Source: CAYIGN01 sp964363055 (GTDB lineage: Bacteria > Patescibacteriota > Minisyncoccia > Sungbacterales > HO2-52-23). From it: DNA of 6,698 bases. How positions within the stretch are numbered: the first letter of the stretch is position 1; each line of letters opens with the position of its first letter. The stretch lies in NCBI GenBank assembly GCA_964363055.1, contig CAYIGN010000041.1, positions 1 to 6,698 on the forward strand, read 5' to 3'. Position numbers and translations under genes: made by a program. The notes under the pieces were generated by a model. That model was not told the origin of the DNA and made no database searches. It saw only the letters and a list, made by a program, of their open reading frames with translations. This document shows positions 5,735 through 6,698 of the stretch, in pieces.

Positions 5735-5751
5735 TTTGCATTTATCCACAC
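5735..5751 (+). repeat. 17-bp direct repeat copy 2 with DnaA box
   Basis: Second copy of TTTGCATTTATCCACAC, with the perfect DnaA box TTATCCACA at 5742-5750. It ends 6 bp before the -35 hexamer of the next promoter, so bound DnaA could affect that promoter. Confidence 0.6.
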
Positions 5752-5757
5752 TAGCGC

Positions 5758-5786
5758 TTGACAGAAAAATCATTTCACAGTAGATT
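5758..5786 (+). promoter_or_regulatory. Promoter of the second structured RNA
   Basis: A perfect -35 TTGACA (5758-5763), a 17-bp spacer and TAGATT (5781-5786) as -10, in AT-rich DNA. Expected start is near 5793. Confidence 0.6.
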
Positions 5787-5792
5787 TGATTT

Positions 5793-5946
5793 TACATTAT
5801 GGAACGGGTTTATTCCAGACAAATGGCAGCATGGTGGCGGGCTTTGCAAGATTCGCAAAGTCCATGTTTGGCGTCCGCATAAATCCGTTATCACCTGATC
5901 GTCGTTCCAAGCGCCTCCCGGACTTTGCCCAAGGCGCTTTTGTTTT
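5793..5946 (+). ncRNA. Structured RNA with end-pairing and a switch-like segment (module 2)
   Basis: A promoter-to-terminator unit of about 150 nt without a coding frame. TGGAACG (5800-5806) pairs with CGTTCCA (5903-5909), closing the molecule. CGGGTTTAT (5805-5813) pairs with ATAAATCCG (5879-5887, one G-U), giving a rod-like fold with a 15-nt bulge on the 3' side. A central hairpin pairs GGGCTTTGC (5839-5847) with GCAAAGTCC (5855-5863, one G-U) around a 7-nt loop. That second arm is also perfectly complementary to GGACTTTGC (5920-5928) in the terminator loop. No known family was recognised; the rod with a bulge recalls 6S RNA only in outline. It is either an independent small RNA or an attenuation leader for the gene beginning at 6087 or 6192. 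Confidence 0.55.
5909..5946 (+). terminator. Intrinsic terminator of the second structured RNA
   Basis: The stem AAGCGCCT (5909-5916) / AGGCGCTT (5932-5939) has a 15-nt loop and runs into TTTTGTTTTG, a good U-tract. The loop contains the 9-nt segment complementary to 5855-5863. Confidence 0.75.
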
Positions 5947-5988
5947 GTGCTGATGAACCTATATCTGCGATATTAAAGTATATGTCCA

Positions 5989-6010
5989 CCAGCGCAAAAT
6001 GTAGCGCTGG
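5989..6010. repeat. 7-bp inverted repeat upstream of the 114/149-aa gene
   Basis: CCAGCGC (5989-5995) and GCGCTGG (6004-6010) are perfect complements with an AAAATGTA spacer. They lie in the otherwise unremarkable 140 bp between the terminator and the gene. Either an operator or an RNA hairpin is possible. Confidence 0.4.
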
Positions 6011-6191
6011 AAGGATCTTTCACAATCCGAGGTGATCGAGTGCCTGTCAAAACTATAGGATCAATAGATCGGAGAGGAGGAGCGTTATGTGGATTGGATC
6101 CGACGAGTGGGAGTGGCGACCATCGCGGTGGTCAGTTAAACGTTCTGGCGGCCGTATTCCTCGCACCCACCTCTGGGAACAGGAGGGAAGT

Positions 6192-6536
6192 ATGGATAAA
6201 GCCGTGTTCGGGGTCCGTATCCCGGAGCCCTTTCCAAAGCAGCGGGTTTCTTGCCGCCCTGAGCCGATTTGGCCCTACATTGAGCTTGAACGGCTGGAAT
6301 TTGACCTGATAAAGGTGGTCGGGGTCAAGGAAACGGATGGCGCTTGTATTGTTTGGGGATCGATTTTGGTGAGGGAATCCCGTTTCCTGGAAGGAGGGCG
6401 GAAAGTCATCAATGGATCCTTTAATGCCAAAGATCCTATAGTTATGGCATTGGATGATGCGGGATACCTCATCCCGCAGAGCGTTGATGCATATGTACGT
6501 CGGTTGATGGCACAAGGTGCTGCCTCGGATGAGTAA
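6192..6536 (+). CDS. Uncharacterised 114-aa protein (149 aa if started at 6087)
   Basis: I do not recognise this protein. The frame ends at the TAA at 6534-6536. Two in-frame starts each have a strong ribosome site: ATG at 6192 after AGGAGG (6181-6186), and ATG at 6087 after GAGGAGG (6074-6080). The shorter form is preferred because the extension (35 residues, MWIGSDEWEWRPSRWSVKR at its start) is Trp- and Arg-rich and unlike the rest. The 114-residue part begins MDKAVFGVRIPEP and has alternating hydrophobic strands (about 37-45 and 52-61: LIKVVGVK, CIVWGSILV), then VINGSFNAKDPIVMALDDAGYLIP and a C-terminal helix. This looks like a small soluble alpha/beta domain without signal peptide or membrane segment. 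It follows promoter, structured RNA and terminator, the same arrangement as the 75-aa gene, and has its own terminator 5 bp downstream. Confidence 0.65.
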   Translation: MDKAVFGVRIPEPFPKQRVSCRPEPIWPYIELERLEFDLIKVVGVKETDGACIVWGSILVRESRFLEGGRKVINGSFNAKDPIVMALDDAGYLIPQSVDAYVRRLMAQGAASDE

Positions 6537-6541
6537 CACGG

Positions 6542-6572
6542 CGGGCAGCAGCATTGTCTCCGCTGCTGCCCG
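6542..6572 (+). terminator. Hairpin after the 114-aa gene
   Basis: A perfect 11-bp stem, CGGGCAGCAGC (6542-6552) / GCTGCTGCCCG (6562-6572), with a 9-nt loop, 5 bp after the stop codon. Only a broken T-rich stretch (TCTCACCTTCTTT) follows, so termination is likely but the U-tract is poor. Confidence 0.65.
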
Positions 6573-6587
6573 TCTCACCTTCTTTAA

Positions 6588-6698
6588 GGAGTTAAAATAA
6601 TCGGGGTAGAAGCCAGCGGCCTCGGAGTGAACACCGGTAAGCATGCCGCGCGCTTCGCCGGGGGCCGCGTGGGAGTACTGCATGGCACTAAAAACTCT
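6588..6698 (+). pseudogene. trpB: Tryptophan synthase beta chain (TrpB) fragment, 5'-truncated and cut by the window edge
   Basis: The 37 residues read here contain [18 protein letters not shown] and [11 protein letters not shown]. These match the TrpB segment that in family members reads like LIGVEAAGxGxxTGxHAA...GxxGVLHG, roughly three quarters of the way along a 400-residue protein. TrpB condenses indole and serine to tryptophan using PLP. The PLP-binding Lys and the rest of the N-terminal region are absent. The match begins at the first codon after an in-frame TAA (6585-6587), and the preceding DNA is the terminator of the 114-aa gene, with no TrpB-like sequence in any frame. AAGGAG (6586-6591) resembles a ribosome site, but no ATG follows; the first conventional start would be a GTG at 6627. 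It is therefore a gene remnant or a mis-joined assembly, continuing past the edge. Confidence 0.7.

Larger units (their letters stand above)
5414..6086. other. Gene-free interval of 673 bp: hairpins, MITE-like element, DnaA boxes and a structured RNA
   Basis: No credible coding frame is seen on either strand. In order it holds the terminator of the 75-aa gene, an 18-bp inverted repeat, a DnaA box, a MITE-like element, a second DnaA box, a TTGACA promoter, a structured RNA with terminator, and a short hairpin (5989-6010) before the next gene. Each is listed separately. Confidence 0.7.

Noticed and set aside
5408..5773. 121-aa minus-strand frame
   Set aside because: It reads through two terminators, the MITE-like element and both DnaA-box repeats; the peptide is translated repeat DNA.
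5793..5946. Second structured RNA as 6S RNA
   Set aside because: The rod shape with a bulge and length are similar in outline, but I see no conserved 6S sequence features; kept as unclassified.
6087..6200. Trp-rich peptide as a trp-operon leader (attenuator peptide)
   Set aside because: It is tempting because of the Trp codons and the nearby TrpB fragment, but the frame has no stop and continues into the 114-aa protein, and the TrpB piece has no start.
6040..6309. 89-aa frame starting at GTG 6040
   Set aside because: It overlaps the start region of the 114/149-aa gene in another frame and lacks a ribosome site.
6132..6683. 183-aa frame on the minus strand
   Set aside because: It is antisense to the 114-aa gene, its terminator and the TrpB match, with no ribosome site or recognisable motif.

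Overview
The window most likely comes from a small-genome, uncultivated bacterium of Parcubacteria / Candidate Phyla Radiation type. Three things suggest this: fused metabolic enzymes, a DUF5679-like zinc-ribbon mini-protein, and palindromic repeats both between and inside genes. This is an inference from gene style, since there is no rRNA or marker gene here. Stop codons TGA, TAG and TAA are all used normally, which fits the standard bacterial code.

Left half, minus strand (read right to left). A membrane-anchored cell-wall protein combines an L,D-transpeptidase-like (YkuD) domain lacking its catalytic Cys with a D-Ala-D-Ala carboxypeptidase (3320-4843). It is followed by a 59-residue zinc-ribbon protein (2997-3176), then an 847-residue fusion of glucose-6-phosphate dehydrogenase and 6-phosphogluconate dehydrogenase (391-2934). 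The fusion overlaps by 4 bp the start of a sugar-phosphate isomerase that runs off the left edge (1-394). The last two genes form a compact route from fructose-6-P or mannose-6-P through glucose-6-P to ribulose-5-P with NAD(P)H production. No lactonase is visible.

Right half, plus strand (about 4940-6580). Two modules of the same design lie in tandem. Each has a TTGACA promoter, about 130-150 nt of foldable RNA, an intrinsic terminator, and then a small uncharacterised gene with a strong Shine-Dalgarno (75 aa at 5186-5413; 114 or 149 aa ending at 6536) that has its own terminator. In the second module one 9-nt segment can pair either with an upstream strand or with the terminator loop, which looks like a regulatory RNA or an independent small RNA. 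Between the modules lie a perfect 18-bp inverted repeat, a 137-bp MITE-like element with 16-bp terminal inverted repeats, and two 17-bp direct repeats that each contain a perfect DnaA box (TTATCCACA).

Gene-free stretches. 4874-5185 holds the divergent promoter region and the first leader RNA with its terminator. 5414-6086 holds the hairpins, MITE, DnaA boxes and second structured RNA. 3177-3319 holds only a pair of competing hairpins.

Right edge (6588-6698). The reading frame matches the late part of tryptophan synthase beta (TrpB), but it begins directly after a stop codon with the first three quarters of the protein missing. This is either a gene remnant or an assembly join.
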